From Phytophthora sp. 'mugwort' (Eukaryota > Oomycota > Peronosporomycetes > Peronosporales > Peronosporaceae), in assembly GCA_033558025.1 (NCBI GenBank), contig JAUCEF010000009.1:1860001-1924000 (forward strand): 64,000 nt of DNA, written 5' to 3'. The translations under genes were made by a program, and so were the position numbers. Below are positions 63,901-64,000 of this stretch, piece after piece. Below the pieces are notes generated by a model. The model was not told the DNA's origin. It saw only the letters and a list, made by a program, of their open reading frames with translations, and ran no database searches. The first letter of the stretch is position 1; each line of letters begins with the position of its first letter.

Positions 63901-64000
63901 GGTGGGTAGTGAAAGGAGAAAGTCGAAAAGTGAGCACGTGGAGTGCGGGTATGGAATGGAGAAAAGATGTATCAAGGAGGAGGAAGACACCACGCGATCA

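Noticed and set aside
1..64000. CRISPR arrays, operons, ribosome binding sites, rRNA or plasmid origins
   Set aside because: None seen; introns, promoters and gene families are eukaryotic.

Overview
The window reads as nuclear DNA of an oomycete, most likely Phytophthora or a close relative. The supports are very short GT-AG introns (about 73-110 bp), small gaps between genes, core promoters that match the oomycete initiator plus flanking-promoter-region consensus (a TCATTY-type initiator followed by a CA-rich element) at several genes, and the transposon families present: Crypton tyrosine recombinases, MULEs with Ulp1 or FLYWCH-like domains, pogo/Tigger elements and Harbinger. Genus is an inference; no marker gene settles it.

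Layout. About 1-7.0 kb is transposon debris: a decayed LINE (minus strand), a broken PIF/Harbinger transposase (plus strand) and a degraded copy of a dispersed oomycete protein family. From 8.0 to 28.5 kb lies a compact island of conserved genes: an anoctamin-like membrane protein, UDP-sugar pyrophosphorylase, a REX4-type exonuclease, an M13 (neprilysin-like) metallopeptidase, an ankyrin-DHHC S-acyltransferase, an Old Yellow Enzyme-type flavin oxidoreductase, an SPX-RING protein, a ruined acid sphingomyelinase-like phosphodiesterase and an atlastin GTPase. From 28.6 to 48 kb is a transposon desert: two pogo-like copies, a Myb/SANT-like fragment, a possible Helitron fragment, two Crypton copies, one MULE on the plus strand and a long MULE carrying an Ulp1-type peptidase. 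Two further host genes follow at 48.3-52.6 kb: a secreted CAP protein with a low-complexity tail, and a microcephalin-like BRCT protein with a RanBP2-type zinc finger. The rest (52.8-64 kb) is again repetitive: a nearly intact Tigger with terminal inverted repeats, a broken Cys/His protein, a FLYWCH-type MULE and two dispersed small gene families present in duplicate.

The host genes do not form one pathway. They are housekeeping or membrane/trafficking functions: ER membrane fusion (atlastin), lipid or ion transport (anoctamin), palmitoylation, phosphate-linked ubiquitination (SPX-RING), nucleotide-sugar supply, RNA processing, and chromosome or cell-cycle control (microcephalin-like). The alternation of compact gene islands and transposon-filled stretches is the 'two-speed' organisation known from Phytophthora genomes; the secreted CAP gene sits at such a boundary.

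Most unusual: the spliceosomal-type introns of the Ulp1-MULE are packed with CATGTTT-like words; an imperfect 32-bp inverted repeat lies in the divergent promoter between the DHHC and flavin-oxidoreductase genes; an SPX-RING protein carries an apparent extra Tudor/SH3-like module; the sphingomyelinase-like pseudogene has lost metal-binding histidines as well as its frame; and the Tigger copy appears to have died mainly by a few transitions. All function assignments come from reading translations by eye; no database search was possible.
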